IMG/VR virus record: IMGVR_UViG_3300044797_000048
Span: 1 to 20,037 of that record
DNA: 20,037 bases
Direction: 5' to 3' (one strand)
Source of the DNA: a virus
Position numbers and translations under genes: made by a program. Below are positions 1 through 6,555 of the stretch, piece by piece; the stretch's first letter is position 1; each line of letters begins with the position of its first letter. The notes beneath the pieces were generated by a model, which saw only the letters and a list, made by a program, of their open reading frames with translations, had not been told where the DNA came from and did not search any database.

Positions 1-1965
1 CACGAGCGAGCCCGTCGTGAGCGGGAGGAGCGGGATCACGCCAAGCGCCGCCGGCACGCTGATGCTCTGATAAGTCATGCCGGTCGCGGTCCACGGCACG
101 AATCCTTGCATCGGCGGAGCCGGTTGCCAGACCTGGGCGGCGGGCGTCGCGAACACATTCGCGGTCGTCCCGGTGTTCGTGCAAATGATCGGATTCGGGA
201 ACGGCATATAAGTCGCCGCGAATTGATTCACGGTCCAGCCTTCGCCGACTCCCCAAGTCGTTTGGCCCGTCGTCGAGCCGCTCGACGCGATGAAAGAGGA
301 GGTCCCGCCGCCGGAGCTTGTGCTCCCGGTGCGGGTATTCACCAGCGACGAAGAGGAGGTCGAGGAAACCGTCGAATTATTATAAGCGGTCGGCCCCGAG
401 GTCCCGTTGATCCAATTGCAAGTGAAGGTCGTCGTCGTGCTCGAAATATCCGGCGCGGTGATGATCGAGATCCCGCCCTTGAGCGTCTCGCCGCCAAGCC
501 CGATCGCATCCGAAACCGTCGTATAGCCGGCGATCAAGGTCGTGATCGTCACCGTCGCGACAAAGGTCGCCCGCGAGGAAGGGCAAGTCGTCTGGCTGAT
601 TTGCAGCGTCGCGACTTGGAAAGGGAGCGTCGTCGCGGTCGTGCTCGTGGTCGTGTTCAGTTGATGAATCAAAAGCTCCGTTTGGGTGGTCGTGAAGGTC
701 GAGTAAGTCGTGATCCCCTGGGTCACGGTCGGGATCGGCACGGCTTGGACGGAGGTCGCGAAGGGATCAATGTCGCTCGCGGTGGTCGTCGTCGTGTAAG
801 ACGAGGAGCCGACGATCGTCACTGTCGTATTGGTCTGCAACGTGACGGTGAAGGCTCCGGCGAGGGTGGAATTGCATGTCGCCGTCGCGGCCGGCCCGGC
901 GGTTCCGGTCGGCTGGGCCGGCCAAATCGTCGTTTGCGTGACGGTCAGATATTGCCAGAGCGCCGGGGCGACGCCGGCCGCGCCGGCCGTCGCGATCGCC
1001 GCAAGATCTTTGGTCCCGGTGTTGCCGGTACAGAGGATCAAGGTCCCGATTTCCATGAACGGACCAAACCAAGAAGGGGTCGCCAGCGTGATGGAGGTCG
1101 TCGTATTGGCCGAGATCGAGCCGGTCGAGGTGCCGGAGGTAGTCACGGTCGAGCCGAGCGTCGTCGTCGTCACCGATCCGGCGCTCACCGTGTTGATCGT
1201 CGCCGTGGTCGCCGCGGTCGAGGTCGAAGTGATGGTTACGCTTTTCGAGACGGTCGTCACGGTCGGGAACGTGATCGAGGTCGCGGTAAAATAAGGCGAG
1301 CCGGTCGAGGTCGAGGTCGTCGAAGAGCTAGTCAGGCCGGAATTGCCGGCGGTGGAGGTCGTGATCGAATAGGTGTATTTCGTCGTCGAGGTCTGAATGA
1401 TGGTCGAGCTAAAGGCGGTCGAATAGGACGACGAACTCGAATATTTATAGAACGAGGTGAAGGCATTCACGAGGCCGATCGTCGAGCCGAACTCGAAGAG
1501 GACGCTCGCCCAAATCCAACAATCGGCCTTGAGCGTGGTCGTGTCCGTATTGGTCGAAGTGATGCTCTGCGTCGTCGTCGCCGTGGTCGTGGTCGAGGTC
1601 GGAATCCCCGGATGGGTGGTCGAGATCTGCGTCGTCGAAGCGGTGCTGACGGTCGTCGTCGTGGTCTGCGTAACGGTCATCAAAAACGACGAGGATTCAT
1701 ATTGGTTGGTCCAACTCGTGAGCGAGGTCGAGCCGAACGAATTATAAGCGGTTTCGAGCGTCGAAAGGGCGTGCGGTTGTAAAACCGTGAAATTGGCCGA
1801 GGCCGAGGTCGAGGCGGTTACGATCGTGGACTCGTACAAAAGTCCGCCCAAGGTCCCGGCATAGCCTACGGAGACAGTCGAGCCCGTGGTCGAGCTTGAA
1901 TTGCCCGAGGAATATTGGTCGGGCGCGTAGCTCGCGGCCCGATAGGTTGAGCAGGTGAGGAACAT
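1..1965 (-). CDS. Giant Thr/Ser-rich virion protein, C-terminus outside the window
   Basis: I translated the frame by hand from the ATG at 1965 (CAT at 1963-1965) to base 1 and found no stop in 655 codons. The gene runs off the left edge. By hand count there are about 168 Thr (26%) and 96 Ser (15%), with fewer than 30 charged residues. Long stretches consist of ACC/ACG and TCG codons, giving runs such as TTTTT and STTTT. Thr/Ser density is highest around residues 90-300. Segments near 300-360 and 575-655 look more globular, with Trp, Pro and aliphatic residues. The start lies one base after the stop of the upstream tail gene (TGAAATG), so translation is probably coupled. Its place at the distal end of the tail module suggests a tail fibre, adhesin or tip protein. 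I do not recognise a family. A mucin-like, possibly O-glycosylated surface protein is an inference from composition and from the glycosyltransferase genes in the same unit. Confidence 0.85.
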   Translation of the reverse strand, partial: MFLTCSTYRAASYAPDQYSSGNSSSTTGSTVSVGYAGTLGGLLYESTIVTASTSASANFTVLQPHALSTLETAYNSFGSTSLTSWTNQYESSSFLMTVTQTTTTTVSTASTTQISTTHPGIPTSTTTTATTTQSITSTNTDTTTLKADCWIWASVLFEFGSTIGLVNAFTSFYKYSSSSSYSTAFSSTIIQTSTTKYTYSITTSTAGNSGLTSSSTTSTSTGSPYFTATSITFPTVTTVSKSVTITSTSTAATTATINTVSAGSVTTTTLGSTVTTSGTSTGSISANTTTSITLATPSWFGPFMEIGTLILCTGNTGTKDLAAIATAGAAGVAPALWQYLTVTQTTIWPAQPTGTAGPAATATCNSTLAGAFTVTLQTNTTVTIVGSSSYTTTTTASDIDPFATSVQAVPIPTVTQGITTYSTFTTTQTELLIHQLNTTTSTTATTLPFQVATLQISQTTCPSSRATFVATVTITTLIAGYTTVSDAIGLGGETLKGGISIITAPDISSTTTTFTCNWINGTSGPTAYNNSTVSSTSSSSLVNTRTGSTSSGGGTSSFIASSGSTTGQTTWGVGEGWTVNQFAATYMPFPNPIICTNTGTTANVFATPAAQVWQPAPPMQGFVPWTATGMTYQSISVPAALGVIPLLPLTTGSLV

Positions 1966-1966
1966 T

Positions 1967-2599
1967 TCACGCCGCCGCTCCCCATTCCCAATTATACCAA
2001 GGCGTGAACGGAGCCGTGAGGAGCGCGCCCGTGTTGATCGTGTCGAAGAAAACGACAAAGGGCTGAACCCAAATATTGCCGAAGCCGACCAAGCTTTCCG
2101 CGAGCGAGCTTGCCGGAGCGAAGATCGCGATCGGGATATTAAACGAAGTCGGCGGCGCGGCGGAGGTCGCATTCGCGAGCGAGGGAAAGGTCGTCGAAGC
2201 GGCCAGGGTCGCGCCGGTCAGGTTGCCCGAGCTTGCCGTCATCTCCGCGTAAACATAATTCGTATGCGTTTGGTCGAGGGTGAGCGGGCTCATCATGTTC
2301 GACGGCAAGATCCCGCCGATCGTCCCCGGGTAGAAATTCGCGGTTTGCGAGCCCGCCGTCCCCGCGAGATACGGCCACCAGGGCGGATAAAGCGTCGCGG
2401 CGGCGGCGCTCGATCCCTTTTGCTGAAGGGGAACGAAAAGATCTCCGCCCGGGAAGCGTCCGCCATAGCCGAACGGGCTCGGGAAAACGCCCGGCAGGGT
2501 GAAGAGGGCGTCGCCGAGCCGGTTTAGATCCCGCGCGCCGGGAGCCGGGTCCCCGCGGGTGAAAGGTTGGGTCTGCCCGCTGAGAGGATTCGCCGGCAT
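1967..2599 (-). CDS. Distal tail protein, fibre-like, unknown family
   Basis: This encodes 210 aa starting with MPANPLSGQTQPF. The ATG at 2599 was chosen because it follows the upstream stop with one base between (TGACATG); the frame extends further up to 2698 but only by covering the neighbour. The first 110 residues are rich in Pro, Gly and aromatics (PFGYGGRFPGG, YPPWWPYL). The middle has a segment around LDQTHTNYVYAEMTASSG, which resembles short beta repeats seen in phage fibre and tip proteins that describe an observable with a unit strand pair. The C-terminus is hydrophobic and ends WYNWEWGAAA. Its position between the tape measure and the Thr/Ser-rich giant supports a tail-tip or fibre-base role. 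The function is inferred from position and composition only. Confidence 0.75.
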   Translation of the reverse strand: MPANPLSGQTQPFTRGDPAPGARDLNRLGDALFTLPGVFPSPFGYGGRFPGGDLFVPLQQKGSSAAAATLYPPWWPYLAGTAGSQTANFYPGTIGGILPSNMMSPLTLDQTHTNYVYAEMTASSGNLTGATLAASTTFPSLANATSAAPPTSFNIPIAIFAPASSLAESLVGFGNIWVQPFVVFFDTINTGALLTAPFTPWYNWEWGAAA

Positions 2600-2600
2600 G

Positions 2601-3290
2601 TCAGGGCGGATAAATGTTCGTATTCCATCCGGGCGGCTGGGTGCTGACCCAAACGATCGAATATGTGTAAATTTGCGTCGAGATCCCGACGTAGGCAAAA
2701 TCGACGGTCACGGCTTGGCACATGAACGCATCCGTCCCCGAGACGGTCATCCCGCCCGCCGAGATCGAGGAGGAGATCGTCCCCAAGTCGCCGAGCGCGG
2801 AGGCAAGCGTGATCGCCGAGGTCGTGCACTGCGTAAAGCGGTACGTGTTCGCGGCGGCAAGATAGACGCGGACGCCGCCGAGATTGTCCGGAGCGCCGGC
2901 CGGCCATCCCAAAAAAACTCCGGTGGAATCAAAAATCGCATCGTTGAGCGCAGAGCCGGGCGTTCCGCCCAAGGTCGAAACGAAATTCGGATGCGTCTCA
3001 ATCGGGTTGGCTTGGAGCCCGGCTTGCACGTCCACGCGGACCGCCGAGGCGGACCAAACCCCTTGATAGCGCAGGGTCGCGTATTGAAAAACCTCGTCGT
3101 ATTCCACATCATAGGCGATGCAATAAGCCCGCGAGTCGTCCGGATGGGTGTTCCCGATGACGGAAGGCGTATCGGTTTGAGCAAAGGCATATTTTGCGGT
3201 CCCGGAGATCGTCCCGTCCGTGTTATAGGAGAGCGTCGCGCCCGGCATGAGCTTGCCGCCGGTCACTGATCCGATGATGATGGCGGGCAT
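2601..3290 (-). CDS. Distal tail structural protein, unknown family
   Basis: This encodes 229 aa from an ATG at 3290, three bases after the tape-measure stop. The sequence is beta-rich and low in charge, with many Thr, Ser, Gly and aromatic residues, typical of virion proteins. It begins MPAIIIGSVTGGKL and ends with a Pro-rich tail (QPPGWNTNIYPP). Residues about 55-90 (YCIAYDVEYDEVFQYATLRY) look like alternating beta strands. I recognise no named family. The slot directly after the tape measure is where distal-tail or minor tail proteins sit in lambda-type phages, so that is the best guess. Three Cys are present but no metal-binding spacing is evident. Confidence 0.75.
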   Translation of the reverse strand: MPAIIIGSVTGGKLMPGATLSYNTDGTISGTAKYAFAQTDTPSVIGNTHPDDSRAYCIAYDVEYDEVFQYATLRYQGVWSASAVRVDVQAGLQANPIETHPNFVSTLGGTPGSALNDAIFDSTGVFLGWPAGAPDNLGGVRVYLAAANTYRFTQCTTSAITLASALGDLGTISSSISAGGMTVSGTDAFMCQAVTVDFAYVGISTQIYTYSIVWVSTQPPGWNTNIYPP

Positions 3291-3293
3291 AAA

Positions 3294-4403
3294 TCAGGCG
3301 GCGAGGAGCGGCGGCGCTTTGGCCGCGGCGGTGTTCGCTTTCAAGTTTCCGTTGATCTCGGCGAGGAGTTGATTCGTCTTCCGGGCTTCGGTCACGACCG
3401 GATCGACGATGATCGTCGAATACGCCCGCCCGCCGCCGCCTTCCTGCCGCTGCGCGCCCGCATAGTCGTGAAGGGAGACTTTGTACCCGGTGACGCGCCG
3501 CTCGGATGCCTGGGCGCGCTCATCCCGGCCATCCTCGCGGGCTTGGCGGGCTTTCTCCTCCTCGGCCTTGCGGTCCGCCTCCTCTTCGGTCCGGGCGGTC
3601 CGGGCGGCGGCTTCCTGGGCGTCCTTGGCCCGCTTCTTTTTGATCTCGTCGTCGATGTCGGCATTTTCGACGAGGGATCGGAAGGCCGCTTGGGAAAGAT
3701 TTTCCTCCGGCTTCCGATCGGAGAAGCCCTTCACTTGCCCGGAATTGAGCTTGATCTCCTCATTTTTCGCCGCGAGCGCGCCGGCCGATTCAAGGATCGT
3801 TTGCCGGAGCGATTCCTCCTTCTGCCGGTCGGCCGCGAAATTGGTCGCGCCCGAGCCCAAGCCGAAGAGCTTCTCCGCGCCGATCGCGACGGTCGCAAAA
3901 AATCCCGGGTTTTGAAGCTGGGCGTTTTTGGCTTGGTCCTCCTTCTCCTCTTTTCCCAGCGCCTTGCCCTCGCGGCGCTCCGCGGTCTGCTTGATGCCTT
4001 GGATCTCTTCGAGGAGATCGCCGGCGCTTTCAAGCTGGCGGTCGAGTTCTTCGCCCATCGACTTAAGCGCTTCCTCGCCTTTGTCGAAGGCGGACACGAG
4101 CGCCGCGCCGACGCCGGCAATCACGGCTCCGGCGAAGCCGATATTGAAGACCTCCGAGAGATGGGTCACGGCCCCGGCGAGCGCTTGCGTCGAATCCTTC
4201 GCGTTCGCGAAACTGCTCACGGTGTCGATCAGGTTCGTGCGGACGCGGCGCTCGGAATCGACGAGGAGGGCATTTGCCTGGGCTTGGCGATTCTTCGAGG
4301 CGACGAGCCGGTCCGAGGCTCCCTCGAATTGAGAGAAGCCGGACGTGTCCGCCCGGGAGGTCAATTGGACTTGGACTTCTTGTTTGGTCGTCTCGCTGGC
4401 CAT
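3294..4403 (-). CDS. Tail tape measure protein, unusually short
   Basis: This encodes 369 aa from an ATG at 4403 that shares one base with the upstream stop (TAATG). The N-terminus (QVQLTSRADTSGFSQFEGAS) resembles the opening of many tape measure proteins. A hydrophobic segment lies at residues about 88-106 (GFAGAVIAGVGAALVSAF). Charged, Ala/Glu/Lys-rich coiled-coil stretches follow at about 108-155 and 245-310. This pattern, and the place two genes after the G/T chaperone, fit a tape measure that sets tail length. At roughly 0.15 nm per residue it would give a tail near 55 nm, well below the 853-aa lambda gpH. A minor coiled-coil tail protein is the alternative, but no larger candidate exists in the window. 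Confidence 0.75.
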   Translation of the reverse strand: MASETTKQEVQVQLTSRADTSGFSQFEGASDRLVASKNRQAQANALLVDSERRVRTNLIDTVSSFANAKDSTQALAGAVTHLSEVFNIGFAGAVIAGVGAALVSAFDKGEEALKSMGEELDRQLESAGDLLEEIQGIKQTAERREGKALGKEEKEDQAKNAQLQNPGFFATVAIGAEKLFGLGSGATNFAADRQKEESLRQTILESAGALAAKNEEIKLNSGQVKGFSDRKPEENLSQAAFRSLVENADIDDEIKKKRAKDAQEAAARTARTEEEADRKAEEEKARQAREDGRDERAQASERRVTGYKVSLHDYAGAQRQEGGGGRAYSTIIVDPVVTEARKTNQLLAEINGNLKANTAAAKAPPLLAA

Positions 4404-5008
4404 TAGCGGAGGAGGTTCAAGAACGTGTTTTTGGCGTCATCGCCCAAGCGCTTTTGAATATAGACGGCAAAGTCCGAATACACTTCGGCGATCGCGCGGC
4501 GGAGGAGTTGATGCTTGTCCGTGAGTTCGGAGATGATGCCGGCCCGGTTATAAATCCGGATCGAGGCGATCCCGGTCGCGGCATCGACCTGGGCGACGAC
4601 GCCGCCGATCCGGTTGGTCGTCGTTTGGACCTGATCGCGGATCTTGAAGCCGGCGACCGCCGCTCCCCATCCGCGCGCCGAAAAACCGATATGACCAATG
4701 CGCTTCAGGATGAGCCCGGCATATCCGCCGGCCCGCTGAAGTTGCACGCGCGCCCGCGGCGCGCCCTCGCGGCCGGTCTGGCGGTGCTTCCGGCCGGAGC
4801 CGGCGCGCCATCCGAACTTGCCCGGGACCGCATAAATTGCCGACTCCGGCGGCGCGATTTTGCGCGTCTCGTTCCGCAATTGGTACGAGAGATCCCGGCC
4901 GAGATGCACGATCGAGAACGCGAGCGTCCGTTGGCTCGCCTTGCGGTAAGCGACCACGGCCGCATTCAGGGCGAGGATCGGGGAAAAGTTTTCAGAGACT
5001 TCAAGCAC
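4403..5008 (-). CDS. Tail protein of unknown family (201 aa)
   Basis: This encodes 201 aa. The likely start is GTG at 5008, which overlaps the end of the T frame by 8 bases; no ATG is available nearby. The protein is basic in the middle (WRAGSGRKHRQTGREGAPRAR, about residues 67-87). It also has helical segments at the start (ILALNAAVVAYRKASQRTLAF) and end (KHQLLRRAIAEVYSDFAVYIQKR). It lies between the tail assembly chaperone and the tape measure, a slot usually held directly by the tape measure in lambda. A tail-completion or minor tail role is inferred from position. No catalytic or binding motif is recognised. Confidence 0.7.
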   Translation of the reverse strand: MLEVSENFSPILALNAAVVAYRKASQRTLAFSIVHLGRDLSYQLRNETRKIAPPESAIYAVPGKFGWRAGSGRKHRQTGREGAPRARVQLQRAGGYAGLILKRIGHIGFSARGWGAAVAGFKIRDQVQTTTNRIGGVVAQVDAATGIASIRIYNRAGIISELTDKHQLLRRAIAEVYSDFAVYIQKRLGDDAKNTFLNLLR

Positions 5009-5192
5009 GGGCGAGGGCGGCGAGTTGTTCTTCGATGTGCATCCTTGGCGCGCATGTCACTCCCTTTGACCATTGATAATGATGAATGAAGAGCCAGCAT
5101 CGCGAGAGCGGCCAGCGCCAGAAGATTTCATCCGGGGCGAGATGATATTCCCGGGCGAGCGTCGCCGTGAGCCAAACCGCTTCGCTCGGCAT
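5001..5192 (-). CDS. Tail assembly chaperone T domain, -1 frame relative to G
   Basis: The frame has 63 codons from an ATG at 5192 that overlaps the upstream stop (TGATG). It also lies in the -1 frame of the upstream gene and stays open back to the A9 run at 5197-5205. It is therefore best read as the T part of a G-T fusion made by programmed frameshifting. The sequence REYHLAPDEIFWRWPLSR followed by an aromatic helix resembles T domains of tail assembly chaperones, which pair a short acidic motif with a WPLS-like helix. The fusion would be 186 aa: 121 residues of G, Asn-Leu, then these 63. In lambda the GT fusion binds the tape measure and recruits tail tube subunits. Independent translation from the ATG is possible but not needed. 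Confidence 0.75.
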   Translation of the reverse strand: MPSEAVWLTATLAREYHLAPDEIFWRWPLSRCWLFIHHYQWSKGVTCAPRMHIEEQLAALARA

Positions 5193-5205
5193 CAAGTTTT
5201 TTTTT
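5164..5205 (-). promoter_or_regulatory. Programmed -1 ribosomal frameshift site between G and T
   Basis: On the minus strand the gene reads G, then nine A (5205-5197), then CTTGATG. In the zero frame this is GAA AAA AAA ACT TGA, which contains an in-phase A AAA AAA slippery heptamer. A -1 slip gives AAA AAC TTG ATG and enters the 63-codon T frame. Six bases after the A run an imperfect stem can form. GCCG (5190-5187) pairs with CGGC (5167-5164), AGC (5186-5184) pairs with GCT (5172-5170), and two bases bulge. Heptamer, spacer and stem match the usual design of -1 frameshift signals in tail chaperone genes. Confidence 0.75.
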
Positions 5206-5560
5206 CAGCGCCGGCCGTTCCCTCGGAAATCGTATCGACGCGCGCCTTCTCGACCCGATCGAGGATTTCGCGGACGAGCTTCGAGGCTTCCGGGTAATCC
5301 GGTTCCGCGAAGCCATCGAGCCACTTGTAAAAGCGCTCCTTGCCCTCTTCCTCGTTCTCGATCGCCGCCCGGGCTTCCTTCTCGGGGAGCGTGAGGATGT
5401 AAAGGACCGCGAGCGTCCAAAGCTTGGTCGTCCCCTTCGAGAATTGGACGGCGAAGAGCTTCCGGCCGATCGAATACGGGGCGAGCTTGGTCCCTTTGAA
5501 CGTGAAGCCGCCGTCTTCCATGAGCCGGGCATCCGGCGCTTCTTGGTCGAATTGATCCAT
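5192..5560 (-). CDS. Tail assembly chaperone G-like protein
   Basis: This encodes 122 aa from an ATG at 5560, one base after the upstream 48-aa gene stops (TAACATG). It has a beta-type N-terminal half (DGGFTFKGTKLAPYSIGRKLF) and an acidic helical C-terminal half (EKEARAAIENEEEGKERFYKW). This matches the layout of lambda gpG-type chaperones, which coat the tape measure during tail assembly. The last zero-frame codons are GAA AAA AAA ACT TGA, and the A run supports slippage into the downstream T frame. Its position upstream of the tape measure agrees. Sequence identity to a named family was not tested. Confidence 0.75.
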   Translation of the reverse strand: MDQFDQEAPDARLMEDGGFTFKGTKLAPYSIGRKLFAVQFSKGTTKLWTLAVLYILTLPEKEARAAIENEEEGKERFYKWLDGFAEPDYPEASKLVREILDRVEKARVDTISEGTAGAEKKT

Positions 5561-5561
5561 G

Positions 5562-5708
5562 TTAAAAAACCGGCCAGCGAAGCCAAGTGAGGGCGATCCA
5601 GCGGATCCAAACGAGCGGCCCGTGGTTGATCCGGACCGCCGGCATCAAGCCGACGCCGGCCGCATGGACGACCCGGATCTCGACCTCTATTTTCGGGACC
5701 GAGGCCAT
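5562..5708 (-). CDS. Small 48-aa protein with hydrophobic aromatic C-terminus
   Basis: This is a short gene whose ATG at 5708 shares one base with the upstream stop (TGATG) and whose TAA stands one base before the next ATG (TAACATG). The product begins MASVPKIEVEIRVVHAAG and ends in a Trp-rich stretch (LVWIRWIALTWLRWPVF, residues about 32-48). That tail could be a short membrane-associating or amphipathic helix, though it carries two Arg. It sits between the Tad1-like gene and the tail chaperone, outside the core tail set. The tight junctions on both sides argue that it is translated. The function is unknown. Confidence 0.6.
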   Translation of the reverse strand: MASVPKIEVEIRVVHAAGVGLMPAVRINHGPLVWIRWIALTWLRWPVF

Positions 5709-6085
5709 CAGGCGACCGGCTTCCCTTCGACGCCGCGCGAGATCCGGTCCCGCGTGCGTTTCTGAAGCCATGCGAGCCCTTCCTCGAAGTGTTCGAGGGC
5801 TTTGCCACCCTCCCGGGATGGGAACGGCGCGACGCCGGTCACATTGAGCCCTTGGACGCCGCGTAGCCGGTCGATGATGATCGCGGCGAGCGCCTCGTTC
5901 GTGATCCCGTTCGGCCGGGCGATGTCGGCGACCTGCCCGCGGTGAAACTTGAGCCGGAGCGTGTCGTCCTTCGTGACGATCGTATATTCGGCATTCGAGC
6001 CGCCCTCGCCGACCGGATCGGTCGCGGTGATGGAGATATTCCCGTTGATCGTGCCCTCGATGCGATGATCGGTGATTGCGCGCAT
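5708..6085 (-). CDS. Tad1-like protein (Acb2/Tad1 hairpin domain), probable anti-defence signal sponge
   Basis: This encodes 125 aa from an ATG at 6085 with the only convincing Shine-Dalgarno sequence in the window. The C-terminal half, residues about 58-121, has the pattern I associate with phage Tad1-like proteins. It begins PNGITNEALAAIIIDRLRG, then a variable loop, then ALEHFEEGLAWLQKRTRDR ending in SRGVEG. The N-terminal half is beta-rich (GNISITATDPVGEGGSNAEY), also as in that family. Tad1 proteins bind and sequester TIR-derived gcADPR signals of Thoeris, and some also bind CBASS cyclic nucleotides. The loop at residues 80-94 appears longer or different from the usual FQ-G-F form, so ligand choice may differ. 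It lies among tail genes but need not be structural. The family assignment is from memory of the motif pattern, not a search. Confidence 0.7.
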   Translation of the reverse strand: MRAITDHRIEGTINGNISITATDPVGEGGSNAEYTIVTKDDTLRLKFHRGQVADIARPNGITNEALAAIIIDRLRGVQGLNVTGVAPFPSREGGKALEHFEEGLAWLQKRTRDRISRGVEGKPVA

Positions 6086-6086
6086 T

Positions 6087-6512
6087 TTATCCTTCCATTA
6101 GCCGGCGGAGATTGGCTTCCGAGACGTTCGCGCCGACGACGGCGACCCGGTTTCCTTGCTGAATGATCCGAAAAGGGAAGCGTTCCGCGTCCTTCGCCGC
6201 GCGGGCAAGGACTTTGCGGTTCTCCGCGTGCGCCTTCAGGTGCGCGACTTGATGATCGAGCGAAAGCTCCTTCGTGAAATCGGCCCAAGGGCAGGTGAGG
6301 AGCCGGAGCCAATCGAGCGTCGTCTTTTTGATTCCGCCGACGATCACTTCGCCATGCTCGAACCAAAAAATCACTTCCTTGCCGCCCTTCTCGCTGATGA
6401 CGGAGGTAATCGGCAATTGCTCGCGCCGCTGGCATCCGATTTCGATCAGGGAGGCGGCGGCGGCGATGTCCTTGGTATAGACGTGCTGCCGCTTGAAATC
6501 TTGCTCGTTCAT
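6087..6512 (-). CDS. 141-aa phage protein, DUF5659-like N-terminus, unknown function
   Basis: This encodes 141 aa from an ATG at 6512. Residues about 10-55 (HVYTKDIAAAASLIEIGCQR, then a short loop, then EVIFWFEHGE) resemble small phage proteins in which a T-D-[hydrophobic]-A-A-L helix is followed by a beta strand with alternating Phe. I think of DUF5659, at moderate confidence. The C-terminal part is helical and charged (HLKAHAENRKVLARAAKDAE) and ends NLRRLMEG. It is separated from the tail tube gene by 43 bases holding a hairpin. It is followed directly by the Tad1-like gene, so it may belong to an accessory pocket rather than to the tail. Its function is unknown. Confidence 0.7.
   Translation of the reverse strand: MNEQDFKRQHVYTKDIAAAASLIEIGCQRREQLPITSVISEKGGKEVIFWFEHGEVIVGGIKKTTLDWLRLLTCPWADFTKELSLDHQVAHLKAHAENRKVLARAAKDAERFPFRIIQQGNRVAVVGANVSEANLRRLMEG
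6090..6096 (-). promoter_or_regulatory. Strong Shine-Dalgarno before the Tad1-like gene
   Basis: The minus strand reads GGAAGGATAAAATG. The purine block GGAAGGA at 6096-6090 stands four bases before the ATG at 6085 and overlaps the end of the upstream gene. No other start in the window has a comparable ribosome binding site, which suggests this gene is translated more independently of its neighbours. Confidence 0.7.
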
Positions 6513-6522
6513 TTGAATTTTT

Positions 6523-6539
6523 CCCGCCGGGAAGGCGGG
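6523..6539 (-). other. Hairpin in the tube/141-aa intergenic gap
   Basis: A perfect 6-bp stem (cccgcc at 6523-6528 with ggcggg at 6534-6539) with a 5-base loop lies in the 43-base gap after the tail tube gene. The minus strand after the hairpin is A-rich, not T-rich, so it is not a classical terminator. It could stabilise the 3' end of the tube mRNA or hold down translation of the next gene. Confidence 0.4.
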
Positions 6540-6555
6540 TTGAAAACTGCGGGAA

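Noticed and set aside
106-1782. 558-codon open frame on the plus strand
   Set aside because: It is in the same codon register as the Thr/Ser-rich minus-strand gene. The ACC/ACG/TCG codons of that gene give GGT/CGT/CGA on the other strand, so stops are excluded by composition. The product is an Arg/Gly-rich string without protein-like pattern.
1-1965. Dense GGTCG-type repeats at the left as a repeat array or CRISPR
   Set aside because: There is no regular spacing or unit; the repeats follow from Thr and Ser codons in one open reading frame.
3369-4406. 345-codon plus-strand frame with Leu/Gly/Arg-rich product
   Set aside because: Antisense to the tape measure candidate, which has the coiled-coil and hydrophobic pattern expected for its position; all neighbours are on the minus strand.
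6523-6539. Hairpin after the tail tube gene as a terminator
   Set aside because: The minus strand has an A-rich stretch after the stem instead of a T tract, and on the plus strand there is no gene to end and no T tract.
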